A stretch of DNA of 64,000 bases from Dyadobacter subterraneus (lineage in GTDB: Bacteria > Bacteroidota > Bacteroidia > Cytophagales > Spirosomataceae): NCBI RefSeq assembly GCF_015221875.1, contig NZ_JACYGY010000001.1, positions 186,001-250,000 on the forward strand. Reading direction: 5' to 3'. The notes under the pieces are model-generated. The model saw only the letters and a program-made list of their open reading frames with translations, ran no database searches and was not told the DNA's origin. Positions 43,672 through 53,077 of the stretch are shown here, in pieces. Position numbers and translations under genes: made by a program. How positions within the stretch are numbered: the first letter of the stretch is position 1; each line of letters begins with the position of its first letter.

Positions 43672-44622
43672 TTACGCCGCAAAAATCTTATCCATAAAAT
43701 CCTTTATCGTCTGCAACCTTTTCCGGTCGCCGCCGCTAACTTCGGCAGATGCCCAGCCAGAATATCCGACTTTCTGCAAAGCCTTATTAACTTCCGGCCA
43801 GTTACAGTCTCCTTCAAAGAATTCAACATCGAAACCCTTCCAAAGACCAAGGTCATTCTGTTTTTTGAAACTGAATTCTTTTAAATCAATCTTTAAAATA
43901 CGTTTATCCAAAGCTTCAATCCAGGAAACCGGCCAGCTGTAACGCAGCACATTTCCTACGTCAAAATACCAGCCGATCATAGGGTGTTTGAAATCGTCAA
44001 CATATTTTGCAGCTTCCATCGGACTGAGCAAAAATTGATTCCAGACATTTTCCAGAGCAATTTTCACGCCGGTCTTTTCAGCGATTGGCAACAATTTGGT
44101 TAGTTCAGCGCGTGAACGTTCGTAAGCTTCGGAATAGGAAACTTCTGCATTTACCACACCCGGAACAACCAAAACCGTAGTTCCGCCATATTGTTTCGTA
44201 TCATACAAAGCCTGCTCAATCGATTTCACACACTCAGCACGTTTCTTTGGATCAGGATCCGACAAAGGCAATTTCCAGTGCTTCGAATTAACCGTTCCCG
44301 GAAGTTCAAGTCCTGTTTTATCTCTGGCAGCCAAAATCTCCTTCATGTTAAGATCATTAGGAGAATCCAGCTCTACGCCATCATACCCTATATCTTTTAA
44401 CATTTTAAATTTGTCCATTACAGACATATCTTCCTTTACCATACCCCATTTCAAGCTTTTTTTGATCATCGCTTTGGCAACAGGGGCTGAACTGATTTGT
44501 TCAGGAAGAATAATGTTGGAAGGAGATGCAACAACGTCAGTCATTGCACCGATTCCCATTACAGCGCCCGTGGAGGCAGCCGTCGCAAAAGCCGTATTTT
44601 TAAGGAAATCTCTTCTATCCAT
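43672..44622 (-). CDS. Tat-exported sugar phosphate isomerase/epimerase family protein
   Basis: 316 residues from the ATG at 44622 (MDRRDFLKNTAFATAASTGA), a twin-arginine signal RRDFLK; a longer frame upstream overlaps the preceding gene. The body is a xylose-isomerase-like TIM barrel: MLKDIGYDGVELDSPND, GGTTVLVVPGVVN, EKTGVKIALENVWNQF (ALENVW motif with the catalytic Glu), MIGWYFDVGNVLRY and GWASAEVSGGDR. Substrate unknown, probably a sugar or cyclic polyol acted on in the periplasm. It follows the Gfo/Idh/MocA gene after only 7 bp, so the pair is a two-gene operon. Confidence 0.9.
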   Translation of the reverse strand: MDRRDFLKNTAFATAASTGAVMGIGAMTDVVASPSNIILPEQISSAPVAKAMIKKSLKWGMVKEDMSVMDKFKMLKDIGYDGVELDSPNDLNMKEILAARDKTGLELPGTVNSKHWKLPLSDPDPKKRAECVKSIEQALYDTKQYGGTTVLVVPGVVNAEVSYSEAYERSRAELTKLLPIAEKTGVKIALENVWNQFLLSPMEAAKYVDDFKHPMIGWYFDVGNVLRYSWPVSWIEALDKRILKIDLKEFSFKKQNDLGLWKGFDVEFFEGDCNWPEVNKALQKVGYSGWASAEVSGGDRKRLQTIKDFMDKIFAA

Positions 44623-44629
44623 ACTGATA

Positions 44630-45928
44630 TCAAGAGAAAGCAGTGATACCAGGTTTCGCAACTTCAACGATTGGAGGCTTCATGTCAAAGCTGAAATCAG
44701 CTGAACTTTGAGGTCCCAGTTTTTCTGTTGAATTCATCGCTTCTTCCCATGTTACTCTTTTTCCCGTGTAAGCAGCCATTCTTCCCATGATCGCCAAAAG
44801 TGTGCTTTGCGCCATAAATTCTCCGTCGTTCAACGGAGTTCCTTTACGGATTGAAGCAAACAATTCATCATGTTCCGTTTGGTACATATCATTTTGTTTT
44901 CCTTCGTATTTCCAAGGATTCTGGCCGTAAATTTCATGAACGTTACGGGCACAGTTTACCATCGCTCTTCCTTTTGTACCGATTGTCTCAACCAGGTAGC
45001 TGTTTTCGCAGTTTGCCTGTTGTCTTGAATGGTGGAAGCCTTTTACGCCATTTTCATATTCGTAAGTGACAGCGAAATGGTCAAAAATATTTCCAAAAAG
45101 CTCCTCAGTTCTTACCTGACGGCCACCTGTTCCTGTGGCAGAAATTGGCAATTTACCACCCATAGCCCATGACATCATATCAATACTGTGAACAGCCTGC
45201 TCAACAATATGATCTCCTGCAAGCCATGTATAGTAAGTCCAGTTACGCAATACATACTGCGCATCTGTCCAGCCTTGTACACGTGGGAACGACCACAATG
45301 TACCTGTATCATACGTATTATAAATTGCAGAAATATCACCTACTGCTCCGTCAAGAATTCTTCCGAAACTGGCGCGTTTTGGCTCATGGTACCTCCAGCA
45401 GAAACCTGACATCAAAGAAAGATTTTTTTGCTTTGCCAATTTAGCAGCATCTAAAACTTTACGAACACCTGGCGCATCAACTGCCACCGGTTTTTCACAG
45501 AAAACGTGTTTTCCTGCATTGATTGCCGCTGTTAAATGTTCCGGACGGAAATGTGGAGGCGTTGCAAGCAATACAACATCAACACCAGATTCCAGTACCT
45601 TTTTATAAGCATCAAAACCTATAAATTTATGACCGTCATCAACCTTAACTTTTGAACCGTGTACCTTCGTCAGGTTTTCAAGTGAAGACTGTAATTTATC
45701 AGGGAAAATATCACCCATGGCATGTAAAACAACATTTGGGTCAGCTTTCAAAGCCTGGTTGGCAGCTCCCGATCCTCTTCCTCCGCAACCGATCAAACCG
45801 ACTTTCAGCGTGTCAGCATTGGTTCCGGCATAAACTTTGTTTGGCTTAAGAATCGTGATAGCGGGTAATGCACTGCCAGCCAGCGCGACTCCTGCCATTT
45901 TCAAAACATCTCTACGAGAAGCATTCAT
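44630..45928 (-). CDS. Tat-exported Gfo/Idh/MocA family oxidoreductase
   Basis: 432 residues. N-terminal SRRDVLKMAGVALAGSALPA is a twin-arginine signal. The Rossmann domain follows: LKVGLIGCGGRGSGAANQAL, then VDVVLLATPPHFRPEHLTAAINAGKHVFCEKPVAVDAPG with the conserved EKP motif, and the C-terminal alpha/beta domain typical of glucose-fructose-oxidoreductase-like enzymes. Such exported members use tightly bound NAD(P). Substrate unknown. Directly upstream of the isomerase-like gene (7 bp gap), suggesting successive steps on one sugar. Confidence 0.92.
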   Translation of the reverse strand: MNASRRDVLKMAGVALAGSALPAITILKPNKVYAGTNADTLKVGLIGCGGRGSGAANQALKADPNVVLHAMGDIFPDKLQSSLENLTKVHGSKVKVDDGHKFIGFDAYKKVLESGVDVVLLATPPHFRPEHLTAAINAGKHVFCEKPVAVDAPGVRKVLDAAKLAKQKNLSLMSGFCWRYHEPKRASFGRILDGAVGDISAIYNTYDTGTLWSFPRVQGWTDAQYVLRNWTYYTWLAGDHIVEQAVHSIDMMSWAMGGKLPISATGTGGRQVRTEELFGNIFDHFAVTYEYENGVKGFHHSRQQANCENSYLVETIGTKGRAMVNCARNVHEIYGQNPWKYEGKQNDMYQTEHDELFASIRKGTPLNDGEFMAQSTLLAIMGRMAAYTGKRVTWEEAMNSTEKLGPQSSADFSFDMKPPIVEVAKPGITAFS

Positions 45929-46172
45929 GTTAAAAAGGGATTAGGTTTAAATAATAGAATCACATAAAATCTTAGAGTTTTACAACTCGTCATTATATTT
46001 TATGCAAAGGTTTAAAGATAAATAATTCTCTTAGTTTTATGCCAACTAACTTCAAAAAACGTTCGGCAAAACCACTAAAATCCAAATTTAGCATGGGAAA
46101 AAATGGGGACCAAATAATTTAAATTTCGTAAATTATACATTTCTTTGGCTTTGTAGAATTTTAACCTTTAAA

Positions 46173-47810
46173 ATGAAAACATCTATCTGGCTCATGGCTC
46201 AGGATAATATTCAGGATAATCTATTAATTGTTATATCGCTTCTGTTTGTTGTTTCCATGCTCACAATGCTGAGCGAAAAATTGCGAATTTCTTATCCTAT
46301 TTTTTTAGTAATCGCCGGATTGTTAATCAGTTTTATCCCCGGTATCCCACATATTTCATTGGAACCCGATTGGGTTTTTCTGCTTTTTTTACCGCCGCTT
46401 TTGTACTTCGCTGCGTGGAATACGTCGTGGAAAGATTTCTGGCAATATAAAAGGCCAATAGGTCTTTTAGCAATTGGACTTGTCGTTTTTACTGCGACTG
46501 CCGTAGCGTATTTGTCTAATGCAATGATTCCGGATTTTACTTTGGCTATGGGTTTTGTTTTGGGCGGAATTATTTCTCCACCAGACGCTGTTGCGGCTAC
46601 ATCTGTTTTGCAGGGATTGAAAATTCCTAAAAGAGTTGTTGCAATTCTGGAAGGTGAAAGTCTGGTAAATGATGCTTCTTCGCTGATTGTTTTTCGGGTT
46701 GCCTTGTCGACTTTGTTAACCGGGCAATTTGTTTTCTGGAAAGCGGGACTGGATTTCTTTACGGTGTCTATCATGGGGATTATTATAGGTTTGGCCATTG
46801 CGCACATACTTTATCTTGTCCACCGTTTTTTTCCTACAAATTCAAGTATCGATACAGCATTGACATTTATTGCACCTTATCTGATGTATATCGGTGCAGA
46901 ACATTTTCATTATTCCGGTGTTTTAGCGACCGTCAGCGGAGGTTTATTTTTGAGTTACCGCTCTAATGAAATTCTCTCTTACAATTCCCGGATGCAGTCT
47001 CAGTACGTTTGGGAGACGGTTGTTTTTCTGCTGAATGGTATTGTCTTTATTTTAATAGGATTGCAGCTTCCGGATATTATTGAAGGGTTGGGTAAAAACT
47101 CTGTCATGGAATCTATTACCTATGCCGTTGTCATTAGTATTGTTACAATCGTAATTCGTCTGCTTTGGGTTTTTCCAAGTACTTATTTACCGCATATTTT
47201 AAGCAGAAAAGTTCGGGAAAATGAAGCAAGACCGCCCTGGCAAACCGTTTTTATTGTTGGTTGGAGCGGTATGCGTGGTGTTGTGTCGCTGGCGTCCGGT
47301 TTGGCGGTGCCGCTTACCTTAACAAATGGTTCAACCGCCTTTCCACAACGTGACCTAATTCTTTTCATCACATTTGTTGTGATACTCTTTACACTAGTTC
47401 TTCAAGGATTGAGTTTGCCGTATTTGATAAAATGGCTGAATATTAAGGATGACGGAGGAAATGAAGAAGAGCAGGAAATTGCCGTTCGTCTGCGTTTGGC
47501 AACTGCCAGTCTTAGTCATATGCAGTCTACTTATGGTGAAGAAGTTCAGATGATTGATGCTTTCAGCCGGTTAAAAGAACGTTATGAACGGATGATCGAT
47601 AATGCAAATAATCGTCTGGTAGAAAAAGAAAATAAGGGCGCAAACGCGGATTTTCTTCCAAAATACAGACGTATGTTAGTTGAAATTGTTTCAATCAAGC
47701 GCGACGAACTACAAAAATTGCGAAGGGAAAGAATCTATTCTGATGAAATACTCAAAGCCCGGGAAAGAGAACTGGATTTTGAAGAAGCCCGTCTGAGAGA
47801 TTCACCATAA
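46173..47810 (+). CDS. Na+/H+ antiporter, CPA1 family
   Basis: 545 residues. About twelve membrane helices to residue 425, then a cytoplasmic coiled tail of 120 residues. CPA1 hallmarks: LFLPPLLYFAAWNTSWKDF, GGIISPPDAVAATSVLQGL (the PPDAVAA motif) and AILEGESLVNDASSLIVFRVAL with the catalytic Asp-Asp region, and GWSGMRGVVSLASGLAVPL. It exchanges sodium for protons to control cytoplasmic pH and sodium. An alternative ATG lies at 46194. It stands alone and is closed by a hairpin. Confidence 0.94.
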   Translation: MKTSIWLMAQDNIQDNLLIVISLLFVVSMLTMLSEKLRISYPIFLVIAGLLISFIPGIPHISLEPDWVFLLFLPPLLYFAAWNTSWKDFWQYKRPIGLLAIGLVVFTATAVAYLSNAMIPDFTLAMGFVLGGIISPPDAVAATSVLQGLKIPKRVVAILEGESLVNDASSLIVFRVALSTLLTGQFVFWKAGLDFFTVSIMGIIIGLAIAHILYLVHRFFPTNSSIDTALTFIAPYLMYIGAEHFHYSGVLATVSGGLFLSYRSNEILSYNSRMQSQYVWETVVFLLNGIVFILIGLQLPDIIEGLGKNSVMESITYAVVISIVTIVIRLLWVFPSTYLPHILSRKVRENEARPPWQTVFIVGWSGMRGVVSLASGLAVPLTLTNGSTAFPQRDLILFITFVVILFTLVLQGLSLPYLIKWLNIKDDGGNEEEQEIAVRLRLATASLSHMQSTYGEEVQMIDAFSRLKERYERMIDNANNRLVEKENKGANADFLPKYRRMLVEIVSIKRDELQKLRRERIYSDEILKARERELDFEEARLRDSP

Positions 47811-47815
47811 AAATT

Positions 47816-47853
47816 AAAAAGCTCCTTCGGAATATTTCGAAGGAGCTTTTTAA
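47816..47853 (+). terminator. Terminator after the antiporter gene
   Basis: aaaaagctccttcg / cgaaggagcttttt perfect 14-bp stem, 8-nt loop. Confidence 0.9.
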
Positions 47854-47926
47854 TTAATTTCTTAATCCTGAAATCATTGATTATCCTGGATATTTCTTTA
47901 TCCACCTAACAGCTAATCGCCAACAC

Positions 47927-48232
47927 CTACTTCGCAAACGAAAACTTTTTTATCATTTCATCAACCAAAGGCTCACTGTAAATTCCATAAGCACTCACCA
48001 ACACACCTTTCAAATTATATTTTGCAGAAGAAATTGCATAAACAATCGATTCGTCTGATGGATCAGTTTCACCTTCGAAACGGAAGAATTTATCAATTTC
48101 AAATTCATGATGACGGATTTGAAACTTACCGTTACTGCTTTCCAGATAATCTTGTTTAAGATTGAATTCTTCGGAATAACCTTCTTTTTCCAATCCTTCT
48201 AACGCCTCAACCAATGTATTGTAAGATTCCAT
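47927..48232 (-). CDS. Small hypothetical acidic protein
   Basis: 101 residues. MESYNTLVEALEGLEKEGYSEEFNLKQDYLES is followed by FQIRHHEFEIDKFFRFEGETDPSDESIVYAISS. Homologs in Bacteroidota are sometimes listed as phosphoribosylpyrophosphate synthetase, but the PRPP-binding loop and kinase residues of that enzyme are absent and the protein is a third of its length. I treat it as a conserved protein of unknown function, cytoplasmic. It stands alone between the antiporter terminator and the subtilase gene. Confidence 0.72.
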   Translation of the reverse strand: MESYNTLVEALEGLEKEGYSEEFNLKQDYLESSNGKFQIRHHEFEIDKFFRFEGETDPSDESIVYAISSAKYNLKGVLVSAYGIYSEPLVDEMIKKFSFAK

Positions 48233-48292
48233 AACTGATAGAGTTTAGTTTGTATCGAATGGTTAAGGTACAAATTATATTCTAAAATCTCC

Positions 48293-49816
48293 TTAGTTCC
48301 ACTGTACTTCCACAGCGTATTCTTTCAAATCGATCGTCGTGAAATGCTCTCCGTTTTGGCGTCTTAATGATATTTTTCCGTTCTGTACTTTTGCAGTCTG
48401 CTGCGACAAAACGTCTTTGCTGTTTTTCTTTCTGTAAATCGCTACCAGGTTTTCATCCGTAGTTACATCCACTTCACAATTTCTTCCCGTTGCTGTAATC
48501 AGTTTGGAATGATTTGGTAAATAAGGAGCCTTTGCCAAAGCCAAAGCACGGGAAGCAAGTGGCACACCGTAACCAACATAATTATTTCCATAAGGATATA
48601 AATGCGCCGATTTTTCGATCAGTTCAATGACTTCTTTATTCGAAAGTTTTGGATTTACCTGCATCATACAAGCAGCAAATCCGGTGATTACTGGTGCAGA
48701 AAGTGATGTGCCGTATAGTGAGAAACAGGAAACATTTGGCTTGACATAATTTAAAAATTCCGGTCCGACGCTGCTATAACCAATCCGGTTCCAAAGTTTA
48801 GCATTGGTTGCGCCGATTGACAAAACGCCACGTGCATCCGCCGGAGCAGAAATAATTCCCCAGCTTTTATCTTCACCTTCATTTCCGGCTGAAACTACGA
48901 TCATGATACCTTTTCTATCCGCTGCAATTTGTGCAGCACGGGTAATAGCGCTGGTTTTTCCATCCATTTGGGAAGGTTTGTAATTTTCTGATGGATCCGA
49001 AAATCCTTTGGCATAACCCAGTGAAGTATTGATCAAACGAACGCCCAGACTATCCATCCATTCCATCGCCGCAATCCAGTTATCTTCTTCTCCACGCCAT
49101 TCACGCAAGGAATAATCGGTACGGGCCAGATAAAATTTGGAATTTAAAGCCAAACCATATTGCATTTGATCCTGATTATCAATCCCAGAAATGGCGGTCA
49201 AAACTTCTGTTCCGTGCATATCTGAAAAAGATTCTGCGGTACTGAAAAGCAATTGTCCGGATCTTCCAGGTTTTACATAATCATGAATACCTAAAATTCT
49301 TTTATTTGAAAAAATATGTTGAAGCGAAAGTGAAGAATCTGCTCCATAAAATCCCGCGTCAATGACGCCAATGGTAACATCTTTTCCATTAATCCCTGCT
49401 TTTTGAAAAGCATTGGCCTGAACCTGCGACATTACCTGCGCCATCTGTACGCGCTCAACAGGTTTTGTCTGGGCGATGTAAAAACCGGATGTCATTGGTA
49501 CCACTTCCTTTACAAAACTTAGCTGACGAACTTCCTGTGCCTGCTCAGAAGTAAGCACCGCGGAAACTGCATTAAGCCATTTGGAACGATTGGCAATTTT
49601 TACGGAAATATCTTTCAGTTGATTTTGATAATCTGCACGGACAGGCAAGTCTGTATCGTCAGTAGCCAGACCAAATTTTTGGCGGGTTTCCAGCGTTAAC
49701 TGGGAAACAGCAGGGGAGTTGTCTAAATTCTTATCTTTAAGATATATCCAATATTTAGGCTGCGCAGACAGTAATGCAGGCACACATAAAAGTGCCAGTA
49801 GGAAAATTCGCTTCAT
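48293..49816 (-). CDS. S8 family serine peptidase (subtilase)
   Basis: 507 residues. Signal peptide to about LLSAQ. Catalytic residues are placed as in subtilisins: Asp153 in VIDAGFYG, His201 in MHGTEVLTAI, and Ser371 in GTSLSAPVITGF; the oxyanion Asn312 lies in SAGNEGED. The His region reads HGTEV rather than HGTHV. A short propeptide-like N-terminal domain (25-120) precedes the protease, and a C-terminal region of about 100 residues follows without a T9SS tail, so it is probably periplasmic or surface released. Substrate unknown. Confidence 0.92.
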   Translation of the reverse strand: MKRIFLLALLCVPALLSAQPKYWIYLKDKNLDNSPAVSQLTLETRQKFGLATDDTDLPVRADYQNQLKDISVKIANRSKWLNAVSAVLTSEQAQEVRQLSFVKEVVPMTSGFYIAQTKPVERVQMAQVMSQVQANAFQKAGINGKDVTIGVIDAGFYGADSSLSLQHIFSNKRILGIHDYVKPGRSGQLLFSTAESFSDMHGTEVLTAISGIDNQDQMQYGLALNSKFYLARTDYSLREWRGEEDNWIAAMEWMDSLGVRLINTSLGYAKGFSDPSENYKPSQMDGKTSAITRAAQIAADRKGIMIVVSAGNEGEDKSWGIISAPADARGVLSIGATNAKLWNRIGYSSVGPEFLNYVKPNVSCFSLYGTSLSAPVITGFAACMMQVNPKLSNKEVIELIEKSAHLYPYGNNYVGYGVPLASRALALAKAPYLPNHSKLITATGRNCEVDVTTDENLVAIYRKKNSKDVLSQQTAKVQNGKISLRRQNGEHFTTIDLKEYAVEVQWN

Positions 49817-49995
49817 TGAGTCTTTAAAAGTTGTTAGGTTGCCTGCGTATTAATGATACTCCAAGATAACAGGTTATTTTGAATTTCTTCACGAATGACC
49901 TTACTCATGGATTACTTTGACTTATCTTCTATATTATTTAAGAAGTAAAACGTAATTTTACGAATTAAATTACCAGTTACAAAAATTTAAAGCTT

Positions 49996-51285
49996 ATGCG
50001 TTATTCGGCCATAGATAAAAACCTGTTTATTGAAAATCGTCGCAGACTTTCAAGTTTGCTAAAAGCAAAATCTTTGGCAATTCTGAATTCCAACGATATT
50101 ATGCCGACGAATGCAGACGGTTCTATGGGTTTTCGTCAGAATACGGACCTTTTTTATTTAACGGGTGTGGATCAGGAAGAAACGATTTTGCTGGTTTTTC
50201 CAGGCCATCCGGACGAAAAATTCAGGGAGGTTTTGTTTGTGCGGGAAACCAATGAACTGATCGCCGTTTGGGAAGGTGAGAAATTGTCGAAAGAGCAGGC
50301 GCGTGAAGTTTCCGGAATCCAGAATATTTACTGGACGCATCAATATGAAACCGTTTTCAGAAATATCGTTTATGAAGCTGAAAATGTATATCTGAATTCA
50401 AACGAACATACAAGAAATGATTCGCCTGTGATAACCCGTGATTTGCGTTTCATTACTGAATTTAAGGAAAAATACCCTTTGCACCAGCTGTTGAGATTAG
50501 CACCGGTGATGCATCAGCTTCGTGCAATCAAACAACCGCAGGAAATTGCTTTGATGCAAAAAGCTTGTGATATAACAAAACTTGGATTTGAGAGATTACT
50601 GAAATTTGTAAAACCCGGTGTTGAAGAATTTGAAATTGAAGCAGAATTGCTGCACGAATTTATAAGAAACCGTTCCAAAGGATTTGCATACCAGCCAATT
50701 ATAGCTTCCGGCGCAAATGCCTGCGTTTTGCATTATGTTCAAAATGACAAAACTTGTAAAGATGGCGATGTAATTCTTCTGGATGTGGCTGCTGAATATG
50801 CCAATTATGGTTCGGATTTGTCAAGAAGCATTCCGGTAAACGGACGTTTTACAAAACGTCAGCGTGATGTTTATGAAGCCGTTTTACGTGTTTTTAAAGC
50901 GTCAAAAAGTATGCTTGTTACAGGCGGACTTTGGGATGAATATCATGTGGAAGTTGGTAAGATTATGGAAAGTGAATTACTTGGTTTGGGACTAATTACA
51001 AAACATGATATTGAAAAACAGGATCCTGAATGGCCGGCTTACAAGAAATATTTCCCACACGGAAACTCACATTTCCTGGGACTGGATATTCATGATGTTG
51101 GAAACAAATACCGTCGTTTCGAACCTGGAATGGTTTTCACCTGTGAGCCGGGAATTTATATCAAAGAAGAAGGACTGGGCATCAGATTGGAAAACAATAT
51201 TCTGATCACAGCCGACGGCAACATTGACCTGATGGGACATATTCCGATCGAAGCTGAGGAAATTGAAGAAATCATGAATGCCTAG
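49996..51285 (+). CDS. pepP: Xaa-Pro aminopeptidase (M24B)
   Basis: 429 residues. An N-terminal aminopeptidase-P domain (QNTDLFYLTGVDQEETILLVFPG) is followed by the pita-bread catalytic domain with the metal ligands: DVILLDVAAEYANYGSDLSRSIP (two Asp), PHGNSHFLGLDIHDVG (His), TCEPGIYI (Glu) and LGIRLENNILIT (Glu). It removes an N-terminal residue from peptides with proline in second position. No signal peptide, so cytoplasmic. Transcribed in the same direction as MgtC, which follows after 78 bp. Confidence 0.94.
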   Translation: MRYSAIDKNLFIENRRRLSSLLKAKSLAILNSNDIMPTNADGSMGFRQNTDLFYLTGVDQEETILLVFPGHPDEKFREVLFVRETNELIAVWEGEKLSKEQAREVSGIQNIYWTHQYETVFRNIVYEAENVYLNSNEHTRNDSPVITRDLRFITEFKEKYPLHQLLRLAPVMHQLRAIKQPQEIALMQKACDITKLGFERLLKFVKPGVEEFEIEAELLHEFIRNRSKGFAYQPIIASGANACVLHYVQNDKTCKDGDVILLDVAAEYANYGSDLSRSIPVNGRFTKRQRDVYEAVLRVFKASKSMLVTGGLWDEYHVEVGKIMESELLGLGLITKHDIEKQDPEWPAYKKYFPHGNSHFLGLDIHDVGNKYRRFEPGMVFTCEPGIYIKEEGLGIRLENNILITADGNIDLMGHIPIEAEEIEEIMNA

Positions 51286-51363
51286 CATCGTAAATTTGAA
51301 TGAAAAGCCGGGAGATTTTACATTCTTCCGGCTTTTCATTCAAATAAAAGAATAATATAAATA

Positions 51364-51993
51364 ATGGAGTTTTATACCGAAGACCTTTACAAACTGCTTT
51401 TTTCTTTTGTGCTGGGCGCCATTATTGGGGCTGAAAGAGAATATCGCAGTAAGTCGGCGGGGTTACGAACTCTGATTTTAATTGCCGTAGGTTCCACGCT
51501 TTTTACTTTGGTTTCTATCCGGATTAGCGGAGACGCTGGTCGGGTTGCGGCTAATATTGTCACCGGAATCGGTTTTATCGGTGCGGGAATTATTTTTCGT
51601 GAAAACAACCGGGTTGTTGGTATTACAACAGCCGCGATTGTTTGGGTAACTGCGGCATTGGGAATGGCAATCGGTGCCGGATTTTATGTGATTGCGATCT
51701 ACGCTTTTCTTGTGGCCGGTATGTGTCTGGTTATTTTATCGCCGATTCAAAAATGGATCAGAAACAAAAACCAGATCAGGAGTTATCGTCTGATGAGTGT
51801 ATATCAAAAGAAAACACTTAAAGATTATGAAGAGCTTTTCAAGGTTTATGGTTTAACGATCCTGGGTGCAGAACAAAACCGGTCGGGGAGCCATATTACC
51901 GGAAACTGGTTGTTGCAGGGTTCTCATGAAATGCATGAAAAATTGACGGAATATTTGTTGAATGATACTGATATAGTAGAATTTGACTTTTAG
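51364..51993 (+). CDS. MgtC/SapB family membrane protein
   Basis: 209 residues. The MgtC signature is present in the N-terminal half: FVLGAIIGAEREYRSKSAGLRTLILIAVGSTLFTLVS and RVAANIVTGIGFIGAGIIFRE, with four or five helices; a soluble domain of about 75 residues follows (YRLMSVYQKKTLKDYEELFKVYG). Members relate to magnesium limitation, ATP synthase control or acid tolerance, though the basic function is debated. It is followed by the ebo genes after about 200 bp; no strong terminator is seen between, but co-transcription is unclear. Confidence 0.9.
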   Translation: MEFYTEDLYKLLFSFVLGAIIGAEREYRSKSAGLRTLILIAVGSTLFTLVSIRISGDAGRVAANIVTGIGFIGAGIIFRENNRVVGITTAAIVWVTAALGMAIGAGFYVIAIYAFLVAGMCLVILSPIQKWIRNKNQIRSYRLMSVYQKKTLKDYEELFKVYGLTILGAEQNRSGSHITGNWLLQGSHEMHEKLTEYLLNDTDIVEFDF

Positions 51994-52192
51994 TAACTGA
52001 TAGTCACTTTATAGTATTAATTTTTGCTTAGAAATTATCAATTCACGTAAAAAGTGGGACACATCCATAAATAAAAACGTTATCATTAAACCAGTATAAA
52101 AAAATTGGTGTTTGAAAAAATACCGCTACCAATAACCCATTTCTTAAACAGTTTGAGATGTAATTTGTCCGAACTGACTTTTAAATAAAATT

Positions 52193-53077
52193 ATGTCACA
52201 CCTGATAGATAAAACGCTCTGGGAAATCATCAGCCAGAATACTTCTGACACCGAGTCGGAATGGTTGACTGAGAAAGGAAAAGCCTCACCCATCGAGTTA
52301 ATGACTGCTTTTGTTGCGTCGCCACGGTTTTTATCAAAAAAAATAGTCAATGTTGAAATAGAGGAGGAAAAGGCTTTAACGGATGCTGTTGCCGGGTTTT
52401 CGGTTAATGGATGGAGCCTCGTTCGTTTGTCAAGAGTCTGGCTTTTGACACAACTGGACGAAACTGAAAAAGAGACTTTTATTAAAAATATTGAAACGCT
52501 TTTTGATACAGCCGAAATGAACGAACTGGTGGCGCTTTATTCAGCTTTACCAGTTTTGGCATATCCTGAACAATGGCTTTTCAGAGCAACGGATGCAGTT
52601 CGTTCCAACATGGGATTTGTATTTGATGCGATTGCCTTACACAACCCTTTTCCTGCAAAATATTTCAGTGAACTGGCCTGGAACCAGCTTGTGCTAAAAA
52701 CGATTTTCAATGACAAACCAGTTCATTTTATTACCGGACTGGAAGAAAGAGAAAACGCAAATCTGGCACTTATTCTTTCCGATTTTGCTCATGAACGCTG
52801 GGCCGCCGGTCGTTCGGTAGCGCCTAATGTATGGCGTTTGGTGAGTAAATTCATGAATGAGCAACTTTTATCTGACATGAAACATTTGTTTGAATCACGT
52901 CAGACACAAAATCAGGAGGCCGCCGCGCTGGCTTGTTACGATTCGGATTATGCGCCTGCAAAAGCATTATTGTCAAGCTATCCTGAATTTGAAAAATCAA
53001 TTGATGAAGGCGCACTGACCTGGTCCAATCTTGAATTTACAGACTTAAATACATATGTGCCAACATTGCAAAGATAG
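52193..53077 (+). CDS. eboA: EboA domain-containing protein
   Basis: 294 residues, mostly helical, starting MSHLIDKTLWEIISQN. No known enzymatic motif or signal peptide; predicted cytoplasmic. The assignment to EboA rests on its place as first gene of a run of six whose other members correspond in order to EboB-EboF, and on segments such as RLSRVWLLTQLDE and WLFRATDAVRSNMGFVFDAI that fit the helical EboA pattern. EboA is the one gene of the cluster without assigned biochemical class. The next gene starts 23 bp before this one ends. Confidence 0.85.
   Translation: MSHLIDKTLWEIISQNTSDTESEWLTEKGKASPIELMTAFVASPRFLSKKIVNVEIEEEKALTDAVAGFSVNGWSLVRLSRVWLLTQLDETEKETFIKNIETLFDTAEMNELVALYSALPVLAYPEQWLFRATDAVRSNMGFVFDAIALHNPFPAKYFSELAWNQLVLKTIFNDKPVHFITGLEERENANLALILSDFAHERWAAGRSVAPNVWRLVSKFMNEQLLSDMKHLFESRQTQNQEAAALACYDSDYAPAKALLSSYPEFEKSIDEGALTWSNLEFTDLNTYVPTLQR

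Noticed and set aside
47927..48232. Phosphoribosylpyrophosphate synthetase
   Set aside because: The protein is only 101 residues and lacks the PRPP loop; the name sometimes seen in annotations is not supported.
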